Below, piece after piece: positions 35,221 through 44,487 of a stretch of 64,000 nucleotides of DNA. The stretch spans positions 124,001-188,000 of the forward strand of contig SHYX01000001.1 of assembly GCA_009692585.1 (NCBI GenBank). The letters run 5' to 3'. The stretch is from Myxococcales bacterium. Its GTDB lineage: Bacteria > Myxococcota > UBA796 > SXON01. Position 1 is the first letter of the stretch. Each line of letters opens with the position of its first letter. Position numbers and translations under genes: made by a program. The notes beneath the pieces are model-generated. The model saw only the letters and a list, made by a program, of their open reading frames with translations. It was not told where the DNA came from and did no database searches.

Positions 35221-36798
35221 GTGCTCCTCGTCGTCGCGTTCGCCTTCGCCCGCCCGGTCGACCCGGCGCTGCCCGACGCGCGGATGTCCAGTGTCCTCGC
35301 CCGGGCGTGGCGCGCCAAGGACGATCCGGAGGCGCCGATCGGGGCGATGGTGCAGGTCGTCGCGTCGCTGCGCCCGGGCACGGATGCCCGCGCCTTCGCC
35401 GCCCGCCTGAAGCTCCCGGTCGAAGCGACGATCGGGGAGTTGGTCCAGCTGTCGGTGCCACGGGCCCGGCTCGGCGAGGTGGCGTCGCAACCGGAGGTCC
35501 TTCAACTCCGCGAGCCCCACCGGGCCTACCCCAAAGAGGTGGTCAGCGAGGGGTACGCCGCGACGATGTTGACCGACTGGCACCTCGACGACCGGGTGAC
35601 GGGTGCGGGCGTCACCGTGGGGGTGCTCGATGTCGGCTTCGACGGGGTCGAGGTCCTGCTGGGCGGCGAGCTCCCGAGCGAGGTCACCACCGACTTTTCG
35701 CGCGGGGCGCCGGACAGCAGCAGCCACGGCGCCGGCGTCGCCGAGATCATCCACGACTTCGCGCCCGACGCGGAGTTGACGCTGACCACCTTCGGGACCG
35801 AGGTCGAGTTTGGGGAGGCGCTGCAGTCCCTCCTGGACGCGCAGGTCGATGTCCTCAACTGCAGCGTCGGCTTCGACAACACGGGCCACGCCGACGGGAC
35901 CTCCGCCGTCACCCGATACGCGGATGGCATGGTCGACGGCGGCGTGCTGATGGTGACCGCGGCTGGCAACGAGGCCAGGCGTTACCGGATCGGCCCGCTA
36001 TCTGCCGAGGCGGCTAGTCAATACATCAACATCGGCGACCACTACTCCACCAAGGTCAACGCGCCCAACGGCCGGGTCCACGTGAGTTTTCGGTGGAGCG
36101 AGCCCTTCGGGGAGGCGGCCACCGACCTCGATCTCGTCGTGTTCGAGGCGGAGACGCAGCGCGAATGCGGCCGCTCGGAGAACCCCCAGGACGGCGACGA
36201 CGACCCCTTCGAGGAGGTGCAGGTCGCCGACTGCGGCGAGAGCGCCTATGCGGCGGTCTTCACCGAGCCTGGCACCGACGTCTCGGGCCTCACCGGGTAC
36301 CTCCACGCGCGGTCCGGTGTCGCGGACGAGGAAGCCACCCTTGTCCAATCCTTGTCGTTGCCGGCGGACTGTTTCGCGTGCATCGCGACGGGCGCCTACA
36401 CAATGGAGGACGACAGCATTCCGGACTACTCCAGCCGCGGCCCGACCAACGATGGGCGCACCAAGCCCGACTTCGTCGGTCCGTCGGGCGTGCACACCGC
36501 CACCACCGGGGAGGAGGGCTTCACCGGGTCGAGCGCGGCGGCGGCTCACGCCTCGGGCCTCGCCGCGCTGTGGGTGCAGGCGACGGGCGTCCATGACGAT
36601 CCGGGAGCGTTCCTGGCGTGGGCTGAGGAGGGGGCGCGGGACCTCGGCGGCGAGGGCTTCGACAATGTCGCGGGGCGGGGGGCGCTGGCGGCGGACGAGG
36701 TGCCGCCGCTGGCGTGCGGGTGCCAGGGGGCCGGGCGGCTCGCGTCGTGGGGCGGGCTCCTGGCCGGGCTGCTGCTGGCCGCACGGCGGCGGGCGTGA
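35221..36798 (+). CDS. S8 subtilisin-family protease with MYXO-CTERM-like tail
   Basis: 525 residues from GTG 35221 with a very short signal 'VLLVVAFAFA'. Catalytic triad: Asp 137 in 'GVLDVGFDG', His 169 in 'SSSHGAGVAEI', Ser 438 in 'FTGSSAAAAHASG' (Ser replaces the usual Thr before the nucleophile, and the usual Pro after it is missing), with oxyanion Asn 250 ('TAAGN'). An inserted beta-domain (about 265-390) lies between. The C-terminus 'LACGCQGAGRL' plus hydrophobic helix plus 'ARRRA' resembles the MYXO-CTERM sorting signal, pointing to surface anchoring or processing. Coupled by GTGA to the next lipoprotein. Confidence 0.87.
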   Translation: MLLVVAFAFARPVDPALPDARMSSVLARAWRAKDDPEAPIGAMVQVVASLRPGTDARAFAARLKLPVEATIGELVQLSVPRARLGEVASQPEVLQLREPHRAYPKEVVSEGYAATMLTDWHLDDRVTGAGVTVGVLDVGFDGVEVLLGGELPSEVTTDFSRGAPDSSSHGAGVAEIIHDFAPDAELTLTTFGTEVEFGEALQSLLDAQVDVLNCSVGFDNTGHADGTSAVTRYADGMVDGGVLMVTAAGNEARRYRIGPLSAEAASQYINIGDHYSTKVNAPNGRVHVSFRWSEPFGEAATDLDLVVFEAETQRECGRSENPQDGDDDPFEEVQVADCGESAYAAVFTEPGTDVSGLTGYLHARSGVADEEATLVQSLSLPADCFACIATGAYTMEDDSIPDYSSRGPTNDGRTKPDFVGPSGVHTATTGEEGFTGSSAAAAHASGLAALWVQATGVHDDPGAFLAWAEEGARDLGGEGFDNVAGRGALAADEVPPLACGCQGAGRLASWGGLLAGLLLAARRRA

Positions 36799-37931
36799 CG
36801 TGGCTGCTGCCGCTGGCGGGGTGCGTGCCCGCTGGCGGCGACGGTTTCGTCGTCGAGCTGGTCGGCAGCGTCGCCGACGGCGAGGGCGTGGCCCTGCCAG
36901 GCGCCGAGCTCGACTTCGTCGGGGACACCGGAGCGGTGATCGGGACCACCTCGACTGATGCACAGGGCGCCTGGAGGTGGCCGGTGCTCGCGACCGAGCG
37001 CGACGGCAACGTGCTGTCGGTGGTGGCCCGGACCCCGAGCCATGCGGAGGGGGTGGCCAGCTTCATGGTCAACTTCGCGAGCGTCGAGACCGCGACCCTC
37101 CGTGGCGGTCCCAACCAGACCTGGGACGCGTATCGTCGTGATGTCGCATGCATTCGCCTCGACGCCAATGGTGACGCCGTCAGTGTTTCAGGGAGGATCG
37201 TAGACCCTGGGGGCGACGCGGTCGAAGGGCTGAGCGGCGTGGTCCAGCGGGGGTGGGACGCCGGCGTCGGCGCCGCTCCGGACGCGAGCTTCGTCACGGC
37301 GGCCGATGGCGGATTCTCGGCGGCCGTGCCCAGCCCCGGGCTGTACACGGTGTACGTGGCGCCGACGGGCGGCTGGGCCGGTACTCGGTTTCCGGTGATG
37401 ACCACCCCGTTCGCGGAAACGGTGACCGCGACGATCGCGCCCCTGCAGGAGCCGGGACGTCTGCTCGCCTCCGTGTGGTGGGCCAGCGCCCTGGACCTCG
37501 ACCTGCACTTCAGCGCCCCCGAGCGCGACGCGGACGCGACCGGACCGAACCAGCGTATGCACGTCTGGGCGGACCAGCCGCATCACCCGGTTCGCGGCGA
37601 GTCCGCGTTTTCGGCCGAGCTGATCCGAAGCGCGCCGACGGGACCGGGCCCCGAGGTCGTCGTGCTCAACACCCCGGCGGGTGCTGGCCAGATCCGGCTT
37701 TCGGTGGTCGACCGGTCCAACCTCGACGCCGCCGACAGCACCTCGCTTGCCGCATCGCGAGCGCTCTTGCAGTGGTGGCTGGGCGAGGACATCCCCCGCT
37801 ACGCCTGGGTCAACCCGCTCGCGGTCGCGACCGCCTGGCGCGCCACCGAGCTCGACGCCCGCGCCGCCACCGTGTACGCCGTGGAGACCTACAGCTCTGG
37901 GTTGGATCCGGCGGACGACCATGCTTTTTAG
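36795..37931 (+). CDS. Lipoprotein with carboxypeptidase-regulatory-like domains
   Basis: 378 residues from GTG 36795, overlapping the protease stop. The signal is minimal, 'VTWLLPLAGC' (Cys 10). Two transthyretin/CarboxypepD_reg-like beta domains are suggested by 'GVALPGAELDFVGDTGAVIG' and 'VSGRIVDPGGDAVEGLSGVV', followed by a DUF2135/YfaP-like segment 'ALDLDLHFSAPERD'. Probably a surface-exposed structural or binding lipoprotein. Coupling to the S8 protease suggests that they are exported together, possibly as protease and substrate or partner; this is inference. Confidence 0.7.
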   Translation: MTWLLPLAGCVPAGGDGFVVELVGSVADGEGVALPGAELDFVGDTGAVIGTTSTDAQGAWRWPVLATERDGNVLSVVARTPSHAEGVASFMVNFASVETATLRGGPNQTWDAYRRDVACIRLDANGDAVSVSGRIVDPGGDAVEGLSGVVQRGWDAGVGAAPDASFVTAADGGFSAAVPSPGLYTVYVAPTGGWAGTRFPVMTTPFAETVTATIAPLQEPGRLLASVWWASALDLDLHFSAPERDADATGPNQRMHVWADQPHHPVRGESAFSAELIRSAPTGPGPEVVVLNTPAGAGQIRLSVVDRSNLDAADSTSLAASRALLQWWLGEDIPRYAWVNPLAVATAWRATELDARAATVYAVETYSSGLDPADDHAF

Positions 37932-37987
37932 TTGCCGTTCGCGTCCTGGTCGATTAGCTGCCGCCGGCGCCTTGGGTAGACCCCCGC

Positions 37988-39073
37988 ATGGCCCTTTGGT
38001 CCGAGCGAATCGTCTCTGAAATCCGCCGCCTTCCAGGAGCTGATCACAGCTATCTAAAACATCTGTGCGCCAACGATGGCGCGCCGGTGAGGGACGGTCT
38101 GCGCGAGATGGTGGGGCGCATAGGCGGGCCGTTCATGGCTCGCGCCGAGGACCTGCTCAGCTCCGTAGACAATAGGAAGTTCTTTCAGGGCTTTGCCGAG
38201 GCCGTCAGTCTGACGATTCTGGCCCGGCAGGGATGGATACTCCGCGCCGTCCAGCCCGTCGGCGCGCGGTTGACCGTCGTTCGTCCCGACGGCGTCGAGT
38301 TCGCGTTGGCGGTGGTGGCGTTTTTGCACCAGACTCGCCCCGGCGGGGACAGCCAGACGCTCAACCGCATGATCGAAGCGCTCTCCCGCGTCACCGCGCG
38401 TCACCGTTTTGTGGTGCTCATCCGGCGTTGGCCTCCCCACGATTTCGATCCGGAGCCGGTGCGTCGTGCGCTCGAGGCGTGGTTGGCGCAGGTTGGCACG
38501 GGCCAGTGGGGGGGGCGGTACGCGGCCTACGAGGACGACCGCATCTCCCTCGAATTCTGCCTCACCGGCGAAAAGACTCGCGGCCGGCAGCGGCCCCTGG
38601 CGTTTTCGCTTGGACCCTTTGTCGCCCACCGCGCGATGGAGGTCCTGGAACCCCGCGTGGTCCGCGAGCTCGATCGGCACGTGTCGTCTCCTGAGTCTTC
38701 GCTTCCGCTGTTGGTGGCTGCGGTCTCGGACCAGCCCTGGTCGATCAACCCCGGCTACCTGCGCGACTTCCTGTACGGTCGGCCGAGCCTCACGCAGAGC
38801 GACGGCGCCGGCACCACCTGGGAATTCGGCGGGCTCCCAGGCCCCAGCGCCTTCCGCGATCCGCTCTACGAGCGCTTTTCAGGGCTGCTGGTCGTCGACC
38901 GCGAGCCGACGCGACCGCTCGAGTTCAGCGCGCAGGCGCTCCTCAACCCGTGGTCCCGCGTCGCGGTCGCGCCCGCCGAGGTCGGAATTCGTGCGTTTGG
39001 TGCGCTTCCGGGCGCGGCGCCGGCGAGCATGCGTTGGTATGTGGGGGACGGCGAGGCGCTGCCGCTCGGATGA
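37988..39073 (+). CDS. Conserved-looking soluble protein of unknown function
   Basis: 361 residues, no signal peptide or transmembrane helix. Residues about 55-125 ('FFQGFAEAVSLTILARQGW', 'LTVVRPDGVEFALAVVAFLH') recall the helix-strand core of restriction-endonuclease-like folds, but the D...ExK active-site pattern is not evident, so nuclease activity is doubtful. The C-terminal half has no recognised features. Its stop overlaps the tdk start by ATGA and tdk overlaps the esterase, giving a three-gene unit. Confidence 0.6.
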   Translation: MALWSERIVSEIRRLPGADHSYLKHLCANDGAPVRDGLREMVGRIGGPFMARAEDLLSSVDNRKFFQGFAEAVSLTILARQGWILRAVQPVGARLTVVRPDGVEFALAVVAFLHQTRPGGDSQTLNRMIEALSRVTARHRFVVLIRRWPPHDFDPEPVRRALEAWLAQVGTGQWGGRYAAYEDDRISLEFCLTGEKTRGRQRPLAFSLGPFVAHRAMEVLEPRVVRELDRHVSSPESSLPLLVAAVSDQPWSINPGYLRDFLYGRPSLTQSDGAGTTWEFGGLPGPSAFRDPLYERFSGLLVVDREPTRPLEFSAQALLNPWSRVAVAPAEVGIRAFGALPGAAPASMRWYVGDGEALPLG

Positions 39074-39684
39074 CTCCTTCACTGCAGCCCGCCGGCGTCG
39101 GATGGATCGAGGTCATCACCGGCTGCATGTTCTCTGGCAAGACCGAAGAGCTCATCCGGCGTCTGCGTCGGGCCCAGTACGCGCGGCAGCGGGTGGTGGT
39201 GTTCAAGCCGGGGATCGACGCGCGTTATGCCGACGATAGCGTGGGATCTCACTCCGGCATGCGGATGCGGAGCTTCCAGATCGAGCGCGCGGCACAGATC
39301 GCCGGACTCGTGGGTGAGGCCCAGGTGGTCGGCATCGATGAAGCCCAGTTTCTCGGCCCGGACCTGGTGGAGGTCGCCGAGACCCTGGCCAACGGCGGCG
39401 TTCGCGTGGTCGTCGCCGGGCTGGACATGGACTACCTCGGCCGCCCCTTCGAGCCGCTCCCGCAGCTGCTGGCGGTGTCGGAGTACATCACCAAGTACCT
39501 GGCCATCTGCGTGGTGTGCGGCAATCCGGCCGACCGCAGTCAGCGCATCGTGAACCGGGACGCACGATTCCTGGTCGGGGAGACCGACGCCTACGAAGCG
39601 CGCTGCCGCCGCTGCTGGGACCCCCACAACTTCACCCCCCGGCAAGAACGCCTGGGCCTTGGCGAAAACCTCTCGGAGTCATGA
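39070..39684 (+). CDS. tdk: Thymidine kinase (type II)
   Basis: 204 residues. It phosphorylates thymidine in the salvage pathway. Walker A 'GCMFSGKTEELI', the lasso-loop region 'ADDSVGSHSGMRM', Walker B-like 'VVGIDEAQFLGPDLVE', and a C-terminal zinc site formed by two Cys pairs ('CVVCGN' and 'CRRCWD') are all visible. The start is ATG 39070, overlapping the previous gene's stop (ATGA). Confidence 0.93.
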   Translation: MTPSLQPAGVGWIEVITGCMFSGKTEELIRRLRRAQYARQRVVVFKPGIDARYADDSVGSHSGMRMRSFQIERAAQIAGLVGEAQVVGIDEAQFLGPDLVEVAETLANGGVRVVVAGLDMDYLGRPFEPLPQLLAVSEYITKYLAICVVCGNPADRSQRIVNRDARFLVGETDAYEARCRRCWDPHNFTPRQERLGLGENLSES

Positions 39685-40424
39685 GCATGGAAGGCATCTA
39701 CGAGCGCATTCCGTCGGGAGCGATGGGTCGCGACGTGCATGTGTGGCGATACGGCTGGTGGGGTGCGCCGGTCGTGGCCTTCCCCAGCGCGGCGGGCTTC
39801 GCGCACGAATGGCAGAAGGAGGGCATGATCGACACGCTGGCGCCGCTGTTGCGGGCGGGTCGCATCAAGTTGTACTGCCCGGAGTCCAACGTCGCCGAGG
39901 CGTTCACCCGGGATGGTGATGGTGCCGAGAAGATTGCGCGGCACCTCCGCTACGAACGCTTCATCCTCGAGACGATGGTTCCGTTCATCCGTCGCGACTG
40001 CAAGCTCCCTGACGCGCGCATCGGCACCGTCGGTTGCTCACTCGGCGGGCTCTACGCGGCGCTCTTCGCGCTGCGGCACCCGGATGTCTTCGGTCACGCG
40101 CTGTGCATGAGCGGTCGTTACGAGATCACCCAGTTCCTCAAGGGCTACACCGCGCCGGACGTGTACTTCAACAACCCGCTGGCCTTCGTGGCCAACCTCG
40201 ACGGCGAGGCGCTGCACCGAACGCGGCGGACGCACCTGACCATGGTGTGTGGCACCGGCCAGTGGGAAGAAGGCTGCATCGAAGAGACGATCGCGCTCTG
40301 TGACCTGTTCCGGCAGAAGGGCATCCCCCACGACCGCGACATCTGGGGTCGCGACAGCGCCCATCACTGGAGCTGGTGGAAGAAGCAGACCTTGCATCAC
40401 CTGGGGCGCGTTTACGGGGGGTAG
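39681..40424 (+). CDS. Alpha/beta-hydrolase esterase (esterase D-like)
   Basis: 247 residues. An alpha/beta-hydrolase with nucleophile elbow 'GTVGCSLGGLYAA' (Ser in GxSxG), a likely acid loop, and a terminal His region 'GRDSAHHWSWWKKQ'. The sequence resembles the esterase D/'putative esterase' group of YbbA-like and trehalose-mycolyl-transferase-like folds. Substrate unknown; no signal peptide, so cytosolic. It is coupled to tdk by ATGA. Confidence 0.78.
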   Translation: MSMEGIYERIPSGAMGRDVHVWRYGWWGAPVVAFPSAAGFAHEWQKEGMIDTLAPLLRAGRIKLYCPESNVAEAFTRDGDGAEKIARHLRYERFILETMVPFIRRDCKLPDARIGTVGCSLGGLYAALFALRHPDVFGHALCMSGRYEITQFLKGYTAPDVYFNNPLAFVANLDGEALHRTRRTHLTMVCGTGQWEEGCIEETIALCDLFRQKGIPHDRDIWGRDSAHHWSWWKKQTLHHLGRVYGG

Positions 40425-40578
40425 GGGCTCCGGTCGGCTCGTCGTCGGCCGCCGCTCACGCGTCGCCGCGCCCGGGTCGCGACGTGGATGTAGTCTTGAG
40501 CGCGTGACGGTGGCTTCGCCGGCCGCCGGCTCGCTGGGTGTCGTTGCCGCGACGCGATCATATTCATGAGGTTATACC

Positions 40579-41410
40579 ATGATTTACAGCCACCCGGCTG
40601 CCACCCTTGAAACACTGAGCTTCGCCCTGGGGAAGCTCCGAGCCGGCTGGGTCAGCGTCGGCCGCAGGGCGCTCGTGGCCGCCACGGTGGCGGGCATGGC
40701 CACCTCGGCGGGCGCGGCCACCGGTCCCGACCGGGTCGATTCCGGAGCTGGCGCTGACGGCCGACCCGCGGGTGGCCGACGGCTGGCTCGGGCCGAACTG
40801 GAGCCTGGCGGGCTTCTCGCGCATCGAGCGCCAGAGCGCGCGCGGCGGCGTCCCGAGCTTCGATGGCGACCCTGAGGCCACTGATCACTTCGTCATCGAC
40901 GGCATGCGGCTGTGGGACACGGACTCGAACCCGCTCGAGCAGGCGACCGAGCGCGCCACCGAGCGGGCGGTGGGCGACGCTCGCCTGGACGGCGCGGCGA
41001 CCAGCGCGTGGTTGCTCGGCACCGTGACCGATCCGTGGGGGAACACGATCACCTGCGATTACAGCCCACTCCCGACCGGCACTGGCGAGCCCCCCTTCGA
41101 GGTCGGGGACGGCGCCGGAGCCATCTTGAGGTCGTGGAGTCGACAGTACTCGGTCGCGTCGCCCTCCTCGCTGCACGTGGGCGACGAAGCCTGGTTGTGC
41201 CGAACGGACACGGACTCGGCGCTCGCCTGTGCCGTTCACGACGGCGATCATCCGATCCGAATCTGCGTCAGTCGGTATGAGTCCCCGCCTCGCCCGTTCC
41301 GGGTGGACTTCGCTGGCTGCGTCAAGTTCGACAACACGCTGGAGTTGTACCCGGGCGACCGCGTGCTGGGGGGGGCGTCGACGCCCTCGGGAGGACCTAC
41401 AAGTGACTGA
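40579..41410 (+). pseudogene. Remnant of an SpvB/Tc-toxin or RHS-like gene
   Basis: An N-terminal frame (from ATG 40579, AGG seven bases upstream) encodes a signal-like helix ('LVAATVAGMATSAGA') and then shifts frame near 40730. The second frame reads 'SIPELALTADPRVADGWLGP', 'NWSLAGFSRIERQSARGG', 'DHFVIDGMRLW', matching the opening of SpvB/TcdB-type and RHS proteins ('GPLG.GWSL.G...IER'). The usual thousand or more residues that follow are missing; the frame ends at 41410 in unrelated-looking sequence. It is a truncated relic. Confidence 0.6.
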
Positions 41411-41510
41411 TGAGTGCCCGGTCAACAAACCCCGGAGGCCCGTCGCTGCGCCGCTCCTCGCCGCCACGCCCGTCGCCGCCCCCCCGCCGCTCGGGGGGGG
41501 TGGGGACAGC

Positions 41511-41618
41511 GCCACGTCCCGGCGCGTTAGGAACGCGCTGGGCGCCGCAGGCCGGAAACCGGAGGTTGCAGGCGGGAGGGAGTGGCGCGGTAGGGGAAGG
41601 GGCGCAGCCTCTTCCCCC
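41511..41618 (+). repeat. Two-hairpin dispersed repeat, copy A
   Basis: Hairpin 1: arms 41518-41528 (CCCGGCGCGTT) and 41532-41542 (AACGCGCTGGG), loop AGG, with one G-T pair. A linker of about 50 bases follows, including GGCCGGAAA and TGGCGCGGTA. Hairpin 2: arms 41593-41603 and 41607-41617, loop GCA. Order and spacing match copies B and C. It lacks the conserved block found upstream of hairpin 1 in B and C. Located between the toxin remnant and the end of the DUF5989 gene (opposite strand). Confidence 0.7.
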
Positions 41619-41624
41619 TCAAAC

Positions 41625-41807
41625 TCACAACGTGTAGATGAACGGCAGCACCGGCGCCGCTTCGGCAAACAGGATGAACGCCACCATCGCCAATAAAACC
41701 AGGATGATGGGCGTCATCCACCACGCCTTCTCGTGCACCAGGAAGTACCAGAACTCGCTGAGCAGGCCGCGGTTGCCTTCGGGAAGTTGGGGCTGGGGGT
41801 CGGCCAT
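41625..41807 (-). CDS. DUF5989-family small membrane protein
   Basis: 60 residues: a soluble N-terminus with 'LSEFWYFLVHEKAWWM' and one transmembrane helix 'TPIILVLLAMVAFILFAE', ending 'PVLPFIYTL'. This is the recognisable DUF5989 pattern (Phe-Trp-x-Phe, Lys-x-Trp-Trp, 'PFIYTL'). Such peptides often accompany SxtJ and carbamoyltransferase genes, absent here. It lies 18 bases downstream of the 590-residue membrane protein on the same strand and is probably co-expressed. Confidence 0.75.
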   Translation of the reverse strand: MADPQPQLPEGNRGLLSEFWYFLVHEKAWWMTPIILVLLAMVAFILFAEAAPVLPFIYTL

Positions 41808-41825
41808 CGGGAAAGTCTACCGCAT

Positions 41826-43598
41826 TCAGCCGAGGATGTCGCCGGACCAGCAGAAGTGGAGGAGCCCAACGACCCCTGCGGTCGCCAGGAGGTTTCCCGC
41901 CCACCGCCGCGCGAGCGCCGCTGCCGTACACCCGCACGCCATCGACGACAAGAGCACCAGCGGCACGAAGTAGTGGGTGGGAGAATGATCGATCGTGCAC
42001 AGCAACAGCGAGTAGGTGAGGGCGGTGCCGAGGGCCACGCGGGTTCCCGGGGGCCAGGCCAGCGCCGCCAGCAGCGGGGTGAACCCGCCGTACCACAACC
42101 ATCCCCAATAGAAGGGCGGGATTCGGCCGAGAAGCACCATCGGTTCGAAGTCGCCGTGCCAGTGTTCGGGGCCGGATTCCCACGCCACCGTGGCCATCCA
42201 CCCACCGAGTGCACCCGTCGCGTAGCCGCCCAACCCGGACGCCAGGATCGCCAGGCCCACGACCTGTACGAGGCGGCGGGCGGCGCCCCTGTCGCGCTGC
42301 AGCAGCGTTCCCATCAGCACCACCGCGGCGCCCGGGTACCGCAGCAGCTGCGCCGCGAGCCCGAACAGCGGAGCCCGGCTGGTCAAGCCGGCGACGATGG
42401 TGACGCCGTAGAGGGTGTCCGGCATCCCGGCGCTGCCCGGTTCGAGCACGAGCTTGCCGACGACCACGACCGCGGCCCCCGGCAGCGCCCACGCCGCGAT
42501 CGGCGCTTCGGCAGCGTACCGACGGAGGAAGAGCAGCCCCCCGAGCGCCCCCGCGCCGAGCACCACCAAAAGCAGCACGTTGGCGGTGGGTTGCCCGCCG
42601 TGGGTCAGCACGATCGCCGGAGCGAGCACCCACGTCCACAAGGGCGGCTGGACGTCGGTGACCCAGCGATCGTCGGCCCAGCGGAGCTGCTCGACCATGT
42701 TGAGGAGCTGGTAGTAGTGCCGGAAGCGGAGCTCGCCGGTGCCGTCGAGCGTCCAGAGGCCTGCCTGCGACGCGATGACGTAGAGGGTCGTGGTCTCCGG
42801 CTCGGTGGCATTGAGCAGCAGCGACTTGCCCTCGCCCAGCGCGTCGACCCAGGTCGCGGCCACGCCCGGCCCCCGGTACCGCCACACCGGCCCTTCGGCC
42901 GGGTTCTCCGTCGGCGACAGCTCCACGGTGAGCCGGCGCGTTCCGAGCCCTTTGAGTCGGGCACCCCCAAATGAGTGCATCGCCAGGATGAACGGACCGT
43001 CGGTCGGTCCGACGAGGCGGGTCTGTCCGGCGCCGGGACGCAGGCGCAGGACGCCGTCGGTGGGGTCGCCGATCGCCACGGCCTCACGCCACGCACCCTC
43101 GGCGACGGGTGCCCTCCCCACGAGCGGCAGACGCGTCTCGGCGTCGGCGATGTACCAGTAACGGTCGAGCGGGCGGGCGATGTCCCCGGCCGAGCGCACA
43201 AACCAGCCGGCGAGCAGCACCGTGGCAATCAGGGCACCGAACGCCTGTCGTCCGGGCGGCATCCACCCGCCTGAGACCGACCTGCGGGCCATCCACGCGC
43301 CAAAGAGCGCGGAGAGCAGGGACACGCCGAGCTGTGGCCAGCCGGCGACCTCGACCATGCGGGCCAGTCCCCACCCCATGATCGCGGCGGGAAGGCTCCA
43401 CCAGAAGGTCTCGAAGAGCACGCGGACCAGGTCGGGCTCGGTGTCACCCGCGCGCCGGTTCCGGGCGATGGCCAGCGCGAAGCCGGGCGCAAAGTACAAC
43501 GCTGGAAGCCCGAACAGCGCCTGCCACGTCTCCCGCAGCGGGCTGGCTTGGGTGATCGCGGCGAGCGCGATCGCCGCAAGCGGGAGGAGGAGGCTCAC
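41826..43598 (-). CDS. Polytopic membrane protein, possibly GT-C-like
   Basis: 590 residues from GTG 43598. About 12 hydrophobic helices: four at the N-terminus ('LLLPLAAIALAAI', 'LFGLPALYFAPGFALAIA'), a large extracytoplasmic beta-rich loop (about 125-280) and a second helix set ('VLAPAIVLTHGGQPTANVLL', 'AAVVVVGKLVLEP'). The overall plan resembles GT-C glycosyltransferases or sugar-transfer membrane proteins, but the catalytic Asp/Glu motif of the first loop is not clear. Function unassigned. It is divergent from the SDR gene by 33 bases. Confidence 0.65.
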   Translation of the reverse strand: MSLLLPLAAIALAAITQASPLRETWQALFGLPALYFAPGFALAIARNRRAGDTEPDLVRVLFETFWWSLPAAIMGWGLARMVEVAGWPQLGVSLLSALFGAWMARRSVSGGWMPPGRQAFGALIATVLLAGWFVRSAGDIARPLDRYWYIADAETRLPLVGRAPVAEGAWREAVAIGDPTDGVLRLRPGAGQTRLVGPTDGPFILAMHSFGGARLKGLGTRRLTVELSPTENPAEGPVWRYRGPGVAATWVDALGEGKSLLLNATEPETTTLYVIASQAGLWTLDGTGELRFRHYYQLLNMVEQLRWADDRWVTDVQPPLWTWVLAPAIVLTHGGQPTANVLLLVVLGAGALGGLLFLRRYAAEAPIAAWALPGAAVVVVGKLVLEPGSAGMPDTLYGVTIVAGLTSRAPLFGLAAQLLRYPGAAVVLMGTLLQRDRGAARRLVQVVGLAILASGLGGYATGALGGWMATVAWESGPEHWHGDFEPMVLLGRIPPFYWGWLWYGGFTPLLAALAWPPGTRVALGTALTYSLLLCTIDHSPTHYFVPLVLLSSMACGCTAAALARRWAGNLLATAGVVGLLHFCWSGDILG

Positions 43599-43631
43599 GT
43601 CCGCGACGTTATCATCTGCCGCGAGGTGTCC

Positions 43632-44477
43632 ATGTGGTCGCTCCGAGACAAGGTGGTGCTCATCACCGGGGCGAGCCGCGGGGTCGGCGCGGCGTGCGCC
43701 GTGGCGCTGGCACGGGAGGGCTGCAAGCTGGTGTTGGCGGCCAAGACGATGGAGCCGGACCCCCGTCTGCCGGGAACGCTGTTGGACTGCGCGCGGGCGG
43801 TCGAGGCCGCCGGGGGGGATGCGCACGTCGTCGCCTTCGACGCGCGCGACTCTTCTGCCTGCGATCGGGTCGTCCAGGAGTCGGTCGAGCGCTTCGGCGG
43901 GCTCGACGTCCTGGTCAACAACGCGGGGGCGATCCACTGGGGGCCGGTCGGTGACTGGTCGGTCAAGCGCTTCGATCTGGTCTTCGGCGTGAACATGCGC
44001 GCGGCTTTTGCGGTGAGTCGCGCGGCGTTGCCTCACCTGCGCGTGCGGGGCGGCGGGCATGTCCTGATGATGTCGCCGCCCATCGTGATGGAGGCACTGC
44101 ACGGCAAGGCGCCCTACCTGGTCTCGAAGTGGGGCATGACCGCCCTCGCGATGGCGATCGACGCCGAGGAGCAGAGCCGCGGCATCTCCGCGACGGCGCT
44201 GTGGCCGGTGACCGGCATCCGCACCGCCGCAACGGAGAATCTGGGGATGGGCCAGCCGCGCGAGTGGCGGACGCCGGACATCCTCGCGGATGCGACGGTG
44301 GCGCTGCTGGCTCGCGACCCGCGCACGTCCCGCTTCCGCGCATGGTTGGACGAAGAGGTGTTGGCGGAGGCGGGCGTGACCGACCTACGCAAGTACCGGT
44401 GTGATCCCGACCACGAGCCGATGCCGATGTCGATCGAGCTGGTCGATCCGGGCTGGGCCGCGCGGAACGGGCGCTGA
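43632..44477 (+). CDS. Short-chain dehydrogenase (HSDL2-like)
   Basis: 281 residues. Classical SDR: cofactor motif 'TGASRGVG' (12-19), 'NNAG' (96-99) and catalytic Ser 148, Tyr 162 and Lys 166 ('YLVSK'). The segment 'MMSPPIVMEALHG' and the overall length resemble hydroxysteroid-dehydrogenase-like 2 proteins, which in eukaryotes also carry an SCP2 domain; that domain is absent here. It probably oxidises or reduces a lipid-type alcohol/ketone. Ten bases separate it from the oxygenase gene. Confidence 0.85.
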   Translation: MWSLRDKVVLITGASRGVGAACAVALAREGCKLVLAAKTMEPDPRLPGTLLDCARAVEAAGGDAHVVAFDARDSSACDRVVQESVERFGGLDVLVNNAGAIHWGPVGDWSVKRFDLVFGVNMRAAFAVSRAALPHLRVRGGGHVLMMSPPIVMEALHGKAPYLVSKWGMTALAMAIDAEEQSRGISATALWPVTGIRTAATENLGMGQPREWRTPDILADATVALLARDPRTSRFRAWLDEEVLAEAGVTDLRKYRCDPDHEPMPMSIELVDPGWAARNGR

Positions 44478-44487
44478 CGGCGCCCCC

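Noticed and set aside
41511..41618. Repeat copy A as a Rho-independent terminator
   Set aside because: It consists of two hairpins with a conserved linker found elsewhere in the same order, and no T-run follows.
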